In this document: positions 44,084 through 52,142 of the stretch, piece after piece
Numbering within the stretch: position 1 is the first letter of the stretch
Layout: each line of letters starts with the position of its first letter
From: Dethiothermospora halolimnae
GTDB taxonomy: Bacteria > Bacillota > Clostridia > Tissierellales > VENL01
Assembly: GCF_037577855.1 (NCBI RefSeq)
Contig: NZ_JBAKFX010000004.1
Location: 1-64,000, forward strand
DNA: 64,000 bases
Direction of reading: 5' to 3'
Notes under the pieces: model-generated
What the model was told of the DNA's origin: nothing
Database searches by the model: none
What the model saw: the letters and a program-made list of their open reading frames with translations, nothing else
Program-made: the position numbers and the translations under genes

Positions 44084-45394
44084 ATGAAGATTGCTAGGAA
44101 AGATATGATATTGCATACGGTACAAAATCATAACATATTGCCAATAACATCTAAATGTGACACTGCTTGTGTCTTTTGTAGTCATAAATCTAATCCAAAG
44201 GGACTAGATGTTTATAGATTACCTAAATTATCCTTAGATGATATTAATGAAATGATAGAGTTTTTAAGTCCAGATAGGAAGATAATAATAGGTGAGTCGG
44301 CTACTAGGATAATAGAAGGTGAGCCCTTTATAAGAAAAGATATATTAGATATATTAAAAAATATAAGGAAACAATTTAATAAAGAGGTAATTGAAATTAC
44401 AACAAATGGAATTTATATAACAGAAGAAATGGTAGAAAAATTAAAGAAACTGGAGCCTTTAGAGATAAATATATCTTTAAACTCTGGAACTAAAGCTGGT
44501 AGAAGAAAACTTCTAAATGACAGACATCCCAATGGGGCTATGGAGGCTGTAAAACTATTTAATAAATATGATATAAATTATCATGGAAGTATAGTAGCTA
44601 TGCCCATGATAGTGGGATATGATGACATATATAAAACCATAAAATATTTAGATGATAATAAATGTAAGACAATAAGGGTATTTGTACCGGGGTTTTCCAG
44701 TTTAAGTGATATAGATTTTGATTTTTATGATTTGAGAAATGAATTAGACCAATATATAAATGATATAAAAGATAAAATTAATGCTCCCATACTTTTAGAA
44801 CCTCCTATTATAAAGGAACTAAAACCCATTATATATGGAGTCATAAAGGGTAGCAAAGCAGATATATATGGAATTAAAGAAAATGATATCATAGAGAGAG
44901 TAAATGGGAAAAAACAGCTTACTAGAGTTGATTGTTTTAACCAAATATTAAAGGGAAAAGACCCTGTGATTGAAATAAAAAGGGGTAATGACAAATTTAA
45001 ATTAAATATAGAAAAAGAAAAAAATGAATCCATAGGAATTATAATGTTATATGATATATCCCTAGAGATTAAAAGAAAAGTAGAAAATATAATAAATAAA
45101 AATCATTCAAAGAAACCTTTATTACTGGTTTCTGAATTAAGTGAAGAGATAATGGGGATGTTATTTAAAGATATTAATATAAAGATAGAAGTTGTTAAAA
45201 ATAATTTTTTTAAGGGAACAATAAAATCAGCAGGGTTGTTGGTTGTGGATGATTTTATAAAAAAGATAAATGAAATAAAAAAACAATTAACTCCAGATTT
45301 AATAATACTACCATCAAAACCCTTTGATCATAGGGAGATGGATTTGGTTGGGGATAGTTTATATGATATTGGGGAGAAAGTTTTTATAATATAA
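44084..45394 (+). CDS. radical SAM protein with internal PDZ-like and C-terminal DUF512-like regions
   Basis: 436 residues. The cluster motif is CDTACVFC (Cys25, Cys29, Cys32), the classic CxxxCxxC, followed by a partial TIM barrel to about 235. A PDZ-like segment follows (about 250-325, GVIKGSKADIYGIKENDIIE), then a C-terminal region (about 335-436, KPLLLVSELSEEIMGMLFKD, GLLVVDDFI) like the DUF512 domain. In the usual clostridial DUF512 proteins PDZ precedes the radical SAM domain, so the order here looks permuted. Substrate unknown. ATG follows AAAGGACGG. Confidence 0.82.
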   Translation: MKIARKDMILHTVQNHNILPITSKCDTACVFCSHKSNPKGLDVYRLPKLSLDDINEMIEFLSPDRKIIIGESATRIIEGEPFIRKDILDILKNIRKQFNKEVIEITTNGIYITEEMVEKLKKLEPLEINISLNSGTKAGRRKLLNDRHPNGAMEAVKLFNKYDINYHGSIVAMPMIVGYDDIYKTIKYLDDNKCKTIRVFVPGFSSLSDIDFDFYDLRNELDQYINDIKDKINAPILLEPPIIKELKPIIYGVIKGSKADIYGIKENDIIERVNGKKQLTRVDCFNQILKGKDPVIEIKRGNDKFKLNIEKEKNESIGIIMLYDISLEIKRKVENIINKNHSKKPLLLVSELSEEIMGMLFKDINIKIEVVKNNFFKGTIKSAGLLVVDDFIKKINEIKKQLTPDLIILPSKPFDHREMDLVGDSLYDIGEKVFII

Positions 45395-45397
45395 ATA

Positions 45398-45596
45398 ATA
45401 AAGAACTAGAAACAAAGAATAAATAATAAAGAATAAAGAATAGATATGGAGATTTTACTCCCGATGGTCGTAAAATTTCATTGTGTAGGTAGGAGGATTA
45501 CGAATCCCCCTACAACAAAAAAATAAAAACAAAGTGGCCTAAGGCCACTTTGCACCATATCTATTCTCTATTCTTTATTCTCTATTCTTTATCAGT
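45398..45596 (+). repeat. repeat island between convergent genes
   Basis: AATAAATAATAAAGAATAAA arm, module B, GGAGGATTACGAATCCCCC, CAAAGTGGCC..GGCCACTTTG (45530-45552) and inverted arms CTATTCTCTATTCTTTATTC, which encode the last codons and stop of the minus-strand ABC-F gene. Confidence 0.87.
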
Positions 45597-47495
45597 TAAA
45601 ACTACCCACTTATCATAAAGTTCTTCAAGCTTATTTTTTAACTGATTATTTTCGTTATGAAGTTCTTGGCTTTTTTCTGGATCTGAGTAAATATCAGGAT
45701 CACACATTTTCTGTTCAAGGTTTGATATTTGTTCCTCTGTTTCTGCTATTTTAATTTCTAATTTTTCTATTTCTTTTTTTCGTTTTCTGATTTCTCGTTG
45801 TCTTTCCTTTTCTTTTCTTCGCTTGGCTTTAAGTTCAGTCTTGGTTACTTTAGGGCCATCATCTTCAACAAAAACTACTTCATTTTTCTTTTTTAAATAA
45901 TAATTATAGTTTCCTAGATACTCTGTTATGCCCTCTTTTGATAAATCGAGGATTTTATTTGTTGCTTTATTTAGAAAATATCTATCATGGGATATAATAA
46001 ATACTGTTCCATCATAATTGATTAAGGCATCTTCTAGTACTTCTTTTGAGTCTATATCAAGATGGTTAGTAGGTTCATCCATTAGGAGAAAGTTAGACTT
46101 TGAAAGCATTAGTTTTATTAGGGCTATTCTACTTTTTTCCCCACCACTTAGATCACTAATTTCTTTAAATATATCATCACCATAAAATAAAAACTGTGCA
46201 AGGATTGTTCTTATATCGTAATGGGTTAAACTTGGATTATAATCCCATATTTCATCTACTATAGTATTTTCAGGATTTAGATTTGCCTGTTCTTGGTCAT
46301 AGTATCCTATATTAACATGGTGGCCAAGTTTTAATTCTCCTTCATAGTCTTTAATTTTTTTCATTATCATTTTAAATAGGGTGGATTTACCAATACCATT
46401 TGGACCTATAAGTCCAACCCTTTCACCTCTATAGATTCTAAAGTTTACATTGTGAAAAAGTTCCACATCATCGAAGGATTTAGAAAGTCCTTCAGCCATT
46501 AAAACATCTTCACCACTTTTAACTTTAGGTTCAAAACGAATTTTTGCCTTTTTATTATCTCCACTTGGCTTATCCATTTTTTTCATTTTATCAAGCATCT
46601 TCTGTCTACTTTGGGCTTGTCTTATATACCTTTTACCACCATAGGACATAAATCTTGATACGATTTCCTCTTGTCTTTTTATTTCTTTTTGTTGTTCTTC
46701 ATATTTTTTCCTAAGGAGTTCCATTTCTGTTTTGCGTTTTTTTATAAATGTTGTATAGTTACCTTTATAAATGTTTAACTGGGTATTTTCTAAATAAAAT
46801 ATCTTAGATACAGTTGCGTCTAAAAAATATCTATCGTGGGATATAATAATACAGGCTCCCTTATATTCACTTATATATTTTTCAAGCCAGTTTATGGCAT
46901 CTATATCAAGGTGGTTGGTAGGCTCGTCAAGGAGTAAAATATCAGGTTTTTCTAGAAGTAACTTTCCCAGTAAAACCCTTGTTTTTTGACCTCCACTAAG
47001 TTGATTTATAGGTTGATTAAATTGGGAGTCATCAAATCCCAGTCCCTTTAAAATCCCCTTGATCTCACTTTTATATCCATAACCATTTTGTTTATTAAAT
47101 TCTTCCGATAGATGGGCATATTCATCCATTAATTTTTCTAAATTATCGGATTCATTTTCACCGGCTATACTTATTTCCTTTTCTAAGGTTCTCAGTTTTT
47201 TTTCCATTTCTATAAGGTGGTCAAAAACATGAAGGAGTTCATCAAATATTGTATTATCACTATTAATTTGAGTATTTTGTTTTAAATGACCTAGCTTACA
47301 ATTTTTAGATATAAATATATCACCGTCGTCTTTAGGGAGTGTACCAGCTATTATATTAAATAAGGTTGATTTTCCAGCACCATTTAGGCCCACCAAACCA
47401 ACCTTTTCACCATCATTTATTGAAAAAGTTATATTATCTATTATTTTATCTACAATGTAGCTTTTGGATATATTATTACACGATAAAACTATCAA
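45582..47495 (-). CDS. ABC-F family ATPase (YdiF-like)
   Basis: 637 residues with two ABC domains (signatures LSGGQKTRVLLGKLLL and LSGGEKSRIALIKLML), a charged inter-domain linker (about 240-320) that inserts near the ribosomal P site, and a C-terminal coiled coil. No membrane segment. ABC-F proteins act on the ribosome, in elongation or antibiotic protection. Of two candidate starts, TTG 47495 is well spaced from GAGGTGG; GTG 47504 overlaps it. In Bacillus subtilis ydiF lies between gcp and rex, as here after insertions, which argues for a housekeeping orthologue. The terminal TDKE* is encoded by a repeat arm. Confidence 0.93.
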   Translation of the reverse strand: MIVLSCNNISKSYIVDKIIDNITFSINDGEKVGLVGLNGAGKSTLFNIIAGTLPKDDGDIFISKNCKLGHLKQNTQINSDNTIFDELLHVFDHLIEMEKKLRTLEKEISIAGENESDNLEKLMDEYAHLSEEFNKQNGYGYKSEIKGILKGLGFDDSQFNQPINQLSGGQKTRVLLGKLLLEKPDILLLDEPTNHLDIDAINWLEKYISEYKGACIIISHDRYFLDATVSKIFYLENTQLNIYKGNYTTFIKKRKTEMELLRKKYEEQQKEIKRQEEIVSRFMSYGGKRYIRQAQSRQKMLDKMKKMDKPSGDNKKAKIRFEPKVKSGEDVLMAEGLSKSFDDVELFHNVNFRIYRGERVGLIGPNGIGKSTLFKMIMKKIKDYEGELKLGHHVNIGYYDQEQANLNPENTIVDEIWDYNPSLTHYDIRTILAQFLFYGDDIFKEISDLSGGEKSRIALIKLMLSKSNFLLMDEPTNHLDIDSKEVLEDALINYDGTVFIISHDRYFLNKATNKILDLSKEGITEYLGNYNYYLKKKNEVVFVEDDGPKVTKTELKAKRRKEKERQREIRKRKKEIEKLEIKIAETEEQISNLEQKMCDPDIYSDPEKSQELHNENNQLKNKLEELYDKWVVLTDKE

Positions 47496-47589
47496 GTGTG
47501 CCACCTCGTTTCTTTTGTTTTGGGATAATTAATTATATATTGTTTTATATTAATAGTGTAGAATTCATTCCACGGTTATCATTTTTTAA

Positions 47590-47775
47590 AAGAATAGATA
47601 GTAAAGAATAAAGAATAGATATGGTGTAAAGTGGCCTAAGCCACTTTGTTTATATTATAATAAAATTTTACGACTATAAGGAGTAAAATCTCCTTATCTA
47701 TTCTTTATTCTCGATTCTTTATTCTTTGATTTTAAAATTTTTCTTTCTTCTTTACCCATTCTTCTTTATTCACAG
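47590..47775 (+). repeat. repeat island between ABC-F and rex
   Basis: AGAATAAAGAATAG arm, TAAAGTGGCCTAAGCCACTT hairpin (47628-47647), inverted module B, inverted arms CTATTCTTTATTCTCGATTC, and inverted module J (TTCTTCTTTACCCATTCTTC). Confidence 0.86.
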
Positions 47776-47821
47776 TTCTTTACTTATAATTTTAGCATAA
47801 AAGAAGGCATAATTGAAACGT

Positions 47822-47850
47822 TTGACACTAAATTATCATGGTGATATAAT
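47822..47850 (+). promoter_or_regulatory. consensus sigma-A promoter of rex
   Basis: TTGACA, 17 bases, TATAAT: a full consensus match, 55 bases before the rex start. No Rex-type operator overlaps it. Confidence 0.88.
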
Positions 47851-47905
47851 TACCTTGAATAAGTATCTGTAATTAATTTACAAAAATTAGTAAGTAGGTG
47901 ATCTA

Positions 47906-48541
47906 ATGGCGAAAGATAATAAAGTATCAATGGCAGTGGTAAGAAGGCTACCAAAATACTATAGATATTTAGGAGAACTAAAGAATAAGGATATAAACAG
48001 GATATCATCCCAAGAACTTAGTAGACTGACGGGATTTACTGCTTCACAGATTAGACAAGACTTAAATAACTTTGGGGGCTTCGGTCAACAGGGATATGGT
48101 TATAATGTTGAGGAGCTTCACAAACAATTAGCCAATATATTAGGTCTTAAAACCAAGTATAATGCGGTGATCGTAGGTGCTGGTAATCTAGGTCATGCAG
48201 TGGGTAACTATAGAGGTTTAGATGATGCTGGGTTAAATCTCCTTGCCTTATTTGATAGAAGTCCTGAAATGGTAGGCAGAAAAATTGGTGATATAGAAGT
48301 AAAAAGTGTTGATGACTTAGAGGACTTTATTATTGAAAATAAAGTTGAAATAGGAGTTATAACTACTCCAAAAGAAGGAGCACAGATTATTGCAGATAGG
48401 TTTGTAAAAAAAGGAATTAAAGGTATTTGGAACTTTGCTGAAGTTGACCTTAAAGTTCCAGAGGATGTAGTTGTGGAAAATGTACATCTTAATGAAAGTA
48501 TCTTTACATTATCCTATTTGTTAAAAGAGCAAGGAAAATAA
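47906..48541 (+). CDS. rex: redox-sensing transcriptional repressor Rex
   Basis: A 211-residue homodimeric repressor that senses NADH/NAD+. The N-terminal winged helix (about 1-80, RRLPKYYRYLGELKNKDINR, GFTASQIRQDLNNFGGFGQQ) is followed by a Rossmann domain (AVIVGAGNLGHAVGNY) and the C-terminal swapped helix. Rex typically controls fermentation genes such as bcd-etf, and a bcd-etfBA operon is next downstream, although I see only a possible half-site there. ATG follows GTAGGTGAT. Confidence 0.97.
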   Translation: MAKDNKVSMAVVRRLPKYYRYLGELKNKDINRISSQELSRLTGFTASQIRQDLNNFGGFGQQGYGYNVEELHKQLANILGLKTKYNAVIVGAGNLGHAVGNYRGLDDAGLNLLALFDRSPEMVGRKIGDIEVKSVDDLEDFIIENKVEIGVITTPKEGAQIIADRFVKKGIKGIWNFAEVDLKVPEDVVVENVHLNESIFTLSYLLKEQGK

Positions 48542-48550
48542 ATTTTAATA

Positions 48551-48577
48551 GTCCTATGGCTAGCCATAGGACTTTAG
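48551..48577 (+). terminator. perfect hairpin after rex
   Basis: GTCCTATGGCT pairs with AGCCATAGGAC with no mismatch; the T run after it is short. Confidence 0.7.
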
Positions 48578-48717
48578 TGGGGAAAAAATGACAAAAATTT
48601 AACAAGAAATTTTGCCAATCATATAGTATCATATAGATGTATGGTGATATTGATATATATAATTTTTAGATAATTTTAAGTATTAAAACTTAATTCAAAA
48701 TTAAGGAGGGGGAAATT

Positions 48718-49857
48718 GTGAATTTTAATTTAACTGAAGAGCAAAAAATGGTTAGAAAAGTAATGAGGGATTTTACTGAAAATGAGGTAAAGCCTATAGC
48801 AGCAGAAATTGATGAAACAGAAAGGTACCCTAGGGAAACAGTGGATAAGATGGCTAGATACCATATGCTAGGAATACCTTTTCCTGTTGAAAACGGGGGT
48901 TCTGGAGGGGATGAAGTATCCTATGCCATAGCTGTAGAGGAATTATCAAGATATTGTGCGACCACAGGGGTTATACTATCTGCCCATACATCCCTTGGAT
49001 GCTGGCCAATATATAAATATGGAACAGAAGAGCAAAAGGAAAAATATTTAACTAAAATGGCAAAGGGAGAACTGTTAGGAGCCTTTGGGTTAACTGAGCC
49101 AAATGCAGGTACAGATGCTTCTGGGCAACAGACAACAGCTGTTTTAGATGGTGACCATTATATATTAAATGGTTCAAAGGTATTTATTACCAATGGTGGA
49201 CAGGCAGATGTTTACATAATATTTGCTATGACTGATAAATCAAAGGGAACCAGGGGAATAACTGCATTTATAGTTGAAAAAGACTTCCCTGGATTTAGTA
49301 TAGGAAAAATAGAAGATAAAATGGGAATTAGGGCTTCATCTACATCTGAGCTTATATTTGAAAACTGTAAAGTTCCTAAAGAAAATTTATTAGGTAAAGA
49401 AGGAAAGGGCTTTAAGATTGCCATGACTACTCTTGATGGGGGAAGAATAGGTATAGCATCCCAAGCCTTAGGTATAGCTCAAGGAGCATTGGATGAAAGT
49501 GTAAATTATATAAAAGAGAGGGAACAATTTGGTAGACCAATAGCTAAATTCCAAGGACTTCAGTGGATGGTAGCTGACATGGAAACTAAAGTAAATGCTG
49601 CAAGATGGATGGTATATAATGCTGCATTTAGAAAGTCTCAAGGTCTTTCCTACAGTAAAGAGGCTGCGATGGCTAAACTTTATGCTGCAGAGGTTGCTAT
49701 GGAGGTTACAACTAAGGCGGTTCAATTACATGGTGGATATGGTTACACTAAAGAGTACCCAGTTGAGAGAATGATGCGTGATGCTAAAATCACTGAAATA
49801 TATGAAGGTACATCTGAAGTACAAAGAATGGTTATAGCAGCAAATGTATTAAGATAA
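48718..49857 (+). CDS. bcd: acyl-CoA dehydrogenase (butyryl-CoA dehydrogenase type)
   Basis: A 379-residue FAD enzyme reducing enoyl-CoA (crotonyl-CoA in the best-known case) or oxidising acyl-CoA. The flavin signatures LGAFGLTEPNAGTDASGQQT and GFKIAMTTLDGGRIGIASQA and the catalytic glutamate in IYEGTSEVQRMVIAANVLR are present. GTG 48718 follows AAGGAGGGGG. It is followed directly by etfB and ferredoxin-fused etfA, so an electron-bifurcating Bcd-Etf complex is likely. No thiolase, crotonase or 3-hydroxybutyryl-CoA dehydrogenase is present, so the true acyl substrate is open. Confidence 0.94.
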   Translation: MNFNLTEEQKMVRKVMRDFTENEVKPIAAEIDETERYPRETVDKMARYHMLGIPFPVENGGSGGDEVSYAIAVEELSRYCATTGVILSAHTSLGCWPIYKYGTEEQKEKYLTKMAKGELLGAFGLTEPNAGTDASGQQTTAVLDGDHYILNGSKVFITNGGQADVYIIFAMTDKSKGTRGITAFIVEKDFPGFSIGKIEDKMGIRASSTSELIFENCKVPKENLLGKEGKGFKIAMTTLDGGRIGIASQALGIAQGALDESVNYIKEREQFGRPIAKFQGLQWMVADMETKVNAARWMVYNAAFRKSQGLSYSKEAAMAKLYAAEVAMEVTTKAVQLHGGYGYTKEYPVERMMRDAKITEIYEGTSEVQRMVIAANVLR

Positions 49858-49878
49858 TCTAAAAGGGAGGAATGGGCG

Positions 49879-50667
49879 ATGAATATAATTGTATGTGTTA
49901 AACAGGTTCCTGATACAAATGAAGTTAAGATAGACCCTAAAAAGGGAACTTTAATAAGGGAAGGAGTTCCAAGTATTATAAATCCCGATGATATGAATGC
50001 ATTAGAGGGTGCATTAAGTATAAAGGATAAACATGATGATACGAAGGTAACAGTATTAAGTATGGGACCACCTCAAGCAAAGACTGCCTTAAGGGAAGCT
50101 TTAGCTATGGGGGCAGACGAGGCTATACTCCTTAGTGATAGAGCCTTTGCAGGGGCCGATACTTGGGCTACATCAATAACATTAGCAGGAGCTATTAAGA
50201 AAATCGGAGACTTTGACATTATATTCTGTGGTAGACAGGCAATAGACGGGGATACTGCCCAAGTTGGACCACAAATTGCAGAACATCTTGACATACCACA
50301 AATAACATATGTGGAGGATTTAGAAATAAAGGATGGTAAGATAAAGGCAAATAGAGCCTTAGAAGATGGACATTTTATTATAGAAAGTCAAATGCCAATA
50401 CTTCTTACTGCAATAAAAGAGTTAAATGAACCAAGATATCCTTCTATTAAGGGAATTTATAAAGCCCATAATGATATGGAAGTGAAGGTATGGACTGTTG
50501 ATGATATAGTTGTGGATAGAGGAGAAATAGGACTTAATGGTTCGCCAACACAGGTTAAAAAATCTTTCACTCCAGCCACTAAAGGCTCAGGGGAAATGCT
50601 AGAGGGTTCAGTTAAAGATACAGTAAGGGATTTGGTTGTAAGACTTAAAGAAAGAAAGATTTTATAA
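49879..50667 (+). CDS. etfB: electron transfer flavoprotein beta subunit
   Basis: A 262-residue FAD-binding subunit. MNIIVCVKQVPDTNEVKIDP, NPDDMNALEGAL, MGPPQAKTALREALAMGADE and DGDTAQVGPQIAEHL are EtfB signatures. It starts 21 bases after the dehydrogenase stop with GGGAGG. In bifurcating Etf, NADH is oxidised at the EtfB flavin, sending one electron to low-potential ferredoxin and one to the dehydrogenase. Whether this subunit bifurcates is inferred from context and the EtfA fusion. Confidence 0.95.
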   Translation: MNIIVCVKQVPDTNEVKIDPKKGTLIREGVPSIINPDDMNALEGALSIKDKHDDTKVTVLSMGPPQAKTALREALAMGADEAILLSDRAFAGADTWATSITLAGAIKKIGDFDIIFCGRQAIDGDTAQVGPQIAEHLDIPQITYVEDLEIKDGKIKANRALEDGHFIIESQMPILLTAIKELNEPRYPSIKGIYKAHNDMEVKVWTVDDIVVDRGEIGLNGSPTQVKKSFTPATKGSGEMLEGSVKDTVRDLVVRLKERKIL

Positions 50668-50685
50668 TAAGGGGGAGGTATACAA

Positions 50686-51906
50686 ATGGCTATTAAGGTT
50701 ATTAGCGATAAATGTATTGGATGTGGAGTATGTGTAAATGAGTGTCCATTTAATGCAATAGATATGATAGATAATAAAGCGGTTATAAATGAAAGCTGTA
50801 CTGCATGTGGAGCATGTATCGAAGCATGTCCCGTAGATGCAATAGAGAAGGAAGAAGTGGCAACTAAAGGAATAGATATAACTAAATATAAAGGTGTTTG
50901 GGTATTTGCAGAACAAAGAAATGGCGAACTTTTAAATGTAGCTATAGAATTACTGGGAGAAGGTAGAAAAATAGCTGATAAACTGGGAGTACAGTTAACG
51001 GCAGTTCTTTTAGGTAATAACGTTAAAAATATGACAGAGACCCTTATAAAATATGGTGCCGATAAAGTGATCCTAGGAGATCATGAGTTACTTGAAACAT
51101 ATACCACAGATGGATATGCTAAGGTTATATCAGAGCTTATAGAAGATAAAAAGCCTGAAATAATGTTAATAGGGGCTACAAACATAGGTAGAGACTTAGG
51201 ACCAAGAATTTCAGCTAAGGTAAAAACAGGACTTACAGCGGACTGTACTAGACTTGAAATAGATGATGAAGATAAAAAATTATTACAGACTCGCCCAGCC
51301 TTTGGTGGAAACCTTATGGCAACAATAATATGTCCAAAACACAGGCCTCAAATGTCAACAGTAAGACCTGGAGTAATGGAAAAGGCTAAATATGATGAAA
51401 CTAGACAAGGTGAAGTAGAGGAAATAGAAATAAAACTAACAAAAGATGATATAAAGGCAGTAGTTATAGATACTGTAAAGGCAGAAAAGGAAGAAGTTGC
51501 CCTTGAAGAGGCACCAATAATAGTTGCTGGGGGTAGAGGTGTAGGAAATGAAAAGGGATTTGAATTAATAGAAAAGCTTGCTGAGAAATTAGGTGGAGTA
51601 GTTGGGGCCAGTCGTGCATCGGTAGATGCAGGTTGGATAGATCAGCCCCATCAAGTTGGTCAAACAGGTAAAACGGTAAGACCAAAACTTTATATAGCCT
51701 GTGGTATATCAGGAGCTATTCAACACTTGGCAGGGATGCAATCATCAGACTGTATAGTTGCGATAAATAAAAATCCTGGAGCGCCAATATTTAAGGTAGC
51801 GGACTATGGTATAGTTGGTGATTTATATGAAGTAGTGCCAGCATTGATAGAGGCATTAGATAATGTTGATGATATTATGGAAGCATTTAAAACAGTTAAT
51901 AGTTAA
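50686..51906 (+). CDS. etfA: electron transfer flavoprotein alpha subunit fused to a 2[4Fe-4S] ferredoxin
   Basis: 406 residues. The first 60 form a ferredoxin domain with two cluster motifs, CIGCGVCVNECP and CTACGACIEACP. Residues about 70-400 are EtfA, with the FAD-binding end (GQTGKTVRPKLYIACGISGA, HLAGMQSSDCIVAINKNPGA). Such fused EtfA subunits are known in bifurcating complexes such as lactate dehydrogenase LctC and caffeyl-CoA reductase CarE of Acetobacterium, where the domain may hand electrons to ferredoxin. Starts 18 bases after etfB with GGGGGAGG. The last codons ACA GTT AAT AGT TAA run into a GTTAATAG repeat arm. Confidence 0.95.
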   Translation: MAIKVISDKCIGCGVCVNECPFNAIDMIDNKAVINESCTACGACIEACPVDAIEKEEVATKGIDITKYKGVWVFAEQRNGELLNVAIELLGEGRKIADKLGVQLTAVLLGNNVKNMTETLIKYGADKVILGDHELLETYTTDGYAKVISELIEDKKPEIMLIGATNIGRDLGPRISAKVKTGLTADCTRLEIDDEDKKLLQTRPAFGGNLMATIICPKHRPQMSTVRPGVMEKAKYDETRQGEVEEIEIKLTKDDIKAVVIDTVKAEKEEVALEEAPIIVAGGRGVGNEKGFELIEKLAEKLGGVVGASRASVDAGWIDQPHQVGQTGKTVRPKLYIACGISGAIQHLAGMQSSDCIVAINKNPGAPIFKVADYGIVGDLYEVVPALIEALDNVDDIMEAFKTVNS

Positions 51907-51952
51907 TAGATAATAGATAATAGTTAATAGTCAAAAGATTAAAAACAGTACA

Positions 51953-51988
51953 GAAAAAAAGGATTAGCCTAGGCTAATCCTTTTTTTT
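51953..51988 (+). terminator. terminator of bcd-etfBA
   Basis: AAAAAAAGGATTAGCC pairs with GGCTAATCCTTTTTTT across TA; perfect stem and long T run. The GTTAATAGATAATAGATAAT arm at 51900-51930 precedes it. Confidence 0.95.
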
Positions 51989-52056
51989 GCCTTGTTCTTT
52001 GCACTTTGTGCCTGCACACTCCTTTCTGCACTGCTTCTATTTTTTGTCTGAAAACA

Positions 52057-52084
52057 GAAGGTGTTTTTAATATTATGTCGAAGT
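52057..52084 (+). promoter_or_regulatory. sigma-H-type promoter of chemoreceptor 3
   Basis: GAAGGTGTTT and GTCGAAGT, GG-to-GAA distance 20; the -35 element is one base off the consensus. TGTCGAA here also equals a Spo0A box. Confidence 0.55.
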
Positions 52085-52142
52085 CAATAATTGGGATAGA
52101 TCATAATATTTGAGGATAAGACATAAAATAGGAGGGATATCA

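Noticed and set aside
48590..48620. Rex operator upstream of bcd
   Set aside because: Only one half (TTAACAA) is present; the required inverted TTGTTAA half is missing.
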